This document shows positions 5,028 to 5,629 of a stretch of DNA of 5,629 bases, in pieces. Within the stretch, counting starts at the first letter, position 1. Each line of letters starts with the position of its first letter. The stretch lies in contig JADGMZ010000094.1 in NCBI GenBank assembly GCA_015234495.1, positions 1 through 5,629 of the forward strand. The letters run 5' to 3'. The translations under genes were made by a program, and so were the position numbers. Source of the stretch: Brevundimonas sp. Lineage in GTDB: Bacteria; Pseudomonadota; Alphaproteobacteria; Caulobacterales; Caulobacteraceae. The notes under the pieces were generated by a model. The model made no database searches. It saw only the letters and a list, made by a program, of their open reading frames with translations, and was not told the DNA's origin.

Positions 5028-5220
5028 CGTAGACGTCGTTTTCCGGGTCGTCCCAGACCTGGGAGAAGGCGGGGGCCGCAGTCGAGCCCGCGGCTCGGGT
5101 CAGCGCCATGTCCCGCTCGCGCGCGGCAATGAAGTCGACGAAGGCCTCGATTTCGGCGATCCGCTCGTCAGGAAGGGCGCAGATCGTTTCGAACAGGGCC
5201 TTGGGGCCGGGCGCGTTCAT
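5017..5220 (-). CDS. Antitoxin partner of the PemK/MazF-type toxin
   Basis: A 67-residue small acidic protein. The N-terminal half, KALFETICALPDERIAEIEA, followed by FVDFIAARERD, resembles the helical LPxxxxxEIxxFVDFI segment of DUF2281-like and related antitoxins. The tail VWDDPENDVYDAL (55-67) is the type seen in antitoxins encoded just before PemK-family toxins, where the acidic C terminus binds the toxin. I chose the ATG at 5220, preceded by GGTGGAG with 7-base spacing. An in-frame ATG at 5250 would add 10 residues (MRYLRRWRTP) but lies inside a putative ispH terminator hairpin and lacks a good ribosome site. The stop overlaps the toxin start (ATG at 5027), the usual coupled arrangement. 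The antitoxin frame shows no damage although the toxin does. The toxin body lies in the same frame directly after the antitoxin TGA. Confidence 0.82.
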   Translation of the reverse strand: MNAPGPKALFETICALPDERIAEIEAFVDFIAARERDMALTRAAGSTAAPAFSQVWDDPENDVYDAL

Positions 5221-5225
5221 GGGCG

Positions 5226-5234
5226 TTCTCCACC
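5226..5234 (-). promoter_or_regulatory. Ribosome binding site of the antitoxin gene
   Basis: GGTGGAGAA on the - strand with the GGAG core at 5231-5228, 7 bases before the ATG at 5220. This decides the 67-residue start over the longer in-frame alternative at 5250. Confidence 0.6.
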
Positions 5235-5248
5235 TTCGCAGATACCGC

Positions 5249-5271
5249 AAACGGCCCGGCCTGGCCAGTTT
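5249..5271 (-). terminator. Possible ispH terminator hairpin
   Basis: On the - strand AAAC-T-GGCC / GGCC-GTTT form an 8-bp stem with one bulged T around the loop AGGCCG, starting 5 bases after the ispH stop. The AAA/TTT flanks pair, so a weak bidirectional terminator is possible, but the T-tract after the stem is short (GTTTGCGG). Read-through into the antitoxin gene is equally possible. Confidence 0.3.
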
Positions 5272-5276
5272 ACGGC

Positions 5277-5629
5277 TCAGGCGGTCAGCAGCCGGGGCAG
5301 CTTGAAAGTGACCGTCTCGCGGGCGCCGTCGTCCTCGACCAGGGTGACGTCGAAGCGGGCGCGGACGGCGTCGATCAGCTCCTCGATCAGGGTTTCGGGG
5401 GCCGAGGCGCCGGCGGTGATGCCGAGGGTCGAGACGCCATCGAACCAGCTCCAGTCGACATGGCCGGCGTCGTCGACCAGGCGGGCGTCGCGCGCGCCGG
5501 CGCGCATGGCGACCTCGACGAGACGGGCGGAGTTGGAGGAGTTCTTCGATCCGACCACCAGCACCAGGTCGCAGCCCTGGCCCAGGGCCTTAACCGCCAG
5601 GAGGCGGTCAAGGCCCTGGGCCAGGGCTG
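5277..5629 (-). CDS. ispH: 4-hydroxy-3-methylbut-2-enyl diphosphate reductase, C-terminal part
   Basis: IspH (LytB), the last enzyme of the non-mevalonate isoprenoid pathway, an iron-sulfur protein reducing HMBPP to IPP and DMAPP. The C-terminal third is visible: [23 protein letters not shown] with the substrate-binding SKNSSNS motif, [11 protein letters not shown], then [16 protein letters not shown] (Ser of GASAP also contacts substrate in E. coli), and an ending [11 protein letters not shown] close to the family's usual C terminus. The iron-sulfur cysteine of the CYATTNRQ motif should lie just upstream but is not present. Upstream of 5598 the frame instead reads LAQGLDRLL, because the last 58 bases fold back on themselves. 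Only 5277-5598 should be trusted as ispH in this orientation. The frame is open to the window edge, so gene callers will show it as 5'-partial. It lies 56 bases upstream of the antitoxin start on the same strand. Confidence 0.93.
   Translation of the reverse strand, partial: ALAQGLDRLLAVKALGQGCDLVLVVGSKNSSNSARLVEVAMRAGARDARLVDDAGHVDWSWFDGVSTLGITAGASAPETLIEELIDAVRARFDVTLVEDDGARETVTFKLPRLLTA
5572..5629. repeat. Terminal near-perfect inverted repeat (fold-back) inside ispH
   Basis: Arms 5572-5598 and 5603-5629 are inverted copies matching at 26 of 27 bases around a 4-base centre AGGA. On the + strand 5592-5629 reads [12 protein letters not shown], which is the sense sequence of IspH just after its CYATT motif, whereas ispH is otherwise on the - strand. 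The last 30-odd bases are thus ispH turned around, joined at a natural short palindrome (AACCGCC..GGCGGTT). This is most simply a chimeric or assembly-derived end and not biology. Confidence 0.88.

Noticed and set aside
5221..5250. The longer antitoxin start at 5250 (77 residues)
   Set aside because: The extra ten residues are basic and unlike the family. The codon lies in the putative ispH terminator hairpin, and a strong GGTGGAG ribosome site points to the ATG at 5220.

Overview
This GC-rich window looks like a chromosomal fragment, probably a whole metagenomic or draft contig, from an alphaproteobacterium of the Caulobacterales, most likely Brevundimonas-like. The clues are the protein character and the palindromic 'ATGGCCGGGC..GTCCCGGCCAT' intergenic repeats, a type common in alphaproteobacteria. 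The genus is inferred from memory of these families and is not proven. Both ends cut through genes, and no gap between genes exceeds about 155 bases.

Layout from left to right: (1) the 3' end of a small membrane protein resembling a fragment of heme-copper oxidase subunit I (+ strand). It meets, stop codon to stop codon, (2) an OGFr-domain protein on the - strand. All remaining genes are also on the - strand. In transcription order from the right end they are: ispH (C-terminal part), a small antitoxin, a PemK/MazF-type toxin with a frameshift, a lipoprotein with MliC and DUF4232 domains, kbl, a GIY-YIG protein, tdh and the OGFr protein.

The metabolic core is the threonine-to-glycine pathway. 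Tdh oxidises L-threonine to 2-amino-3-oxobutyrate, and Kbl cleaves that with CoA to glycine and acetyl-CoA. In many bacteria kbl and tdh are adjacent. Here they are separated by about 660 bases holding a GIY-YIG gene with a copy of a compound palindromic repeat on each side. tdh runs into the OGFr gene with a 3-base gap. This Tdh lacks all four cysteines of the usual structural zinc site, in an ungapped alignment with the E. coli enzyme, while its catalytic residues are kept.

The right third contains a probably inactivated toxin-antitoxin pair. The antitoxin is intact. The toxin needs a one-base correction near 5000-5001 to restore a normal PemK-like protein of about 111 residues. The last 58 bases are a near-perfect fold-back: the + strand of the distal arm encodes the IspH peptide that should lie further upstream on the - strand. 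I read this as an assembly or library chimera at the contig end.

I found no convincing new multi-gene system. The items most worth following up are the zinc-site-free Tdh, the repeat-flanked GIY-YIG insertion with an altered YIG motif, the frameshifted toxin, and the terminal fold-back, which matters for data quality.
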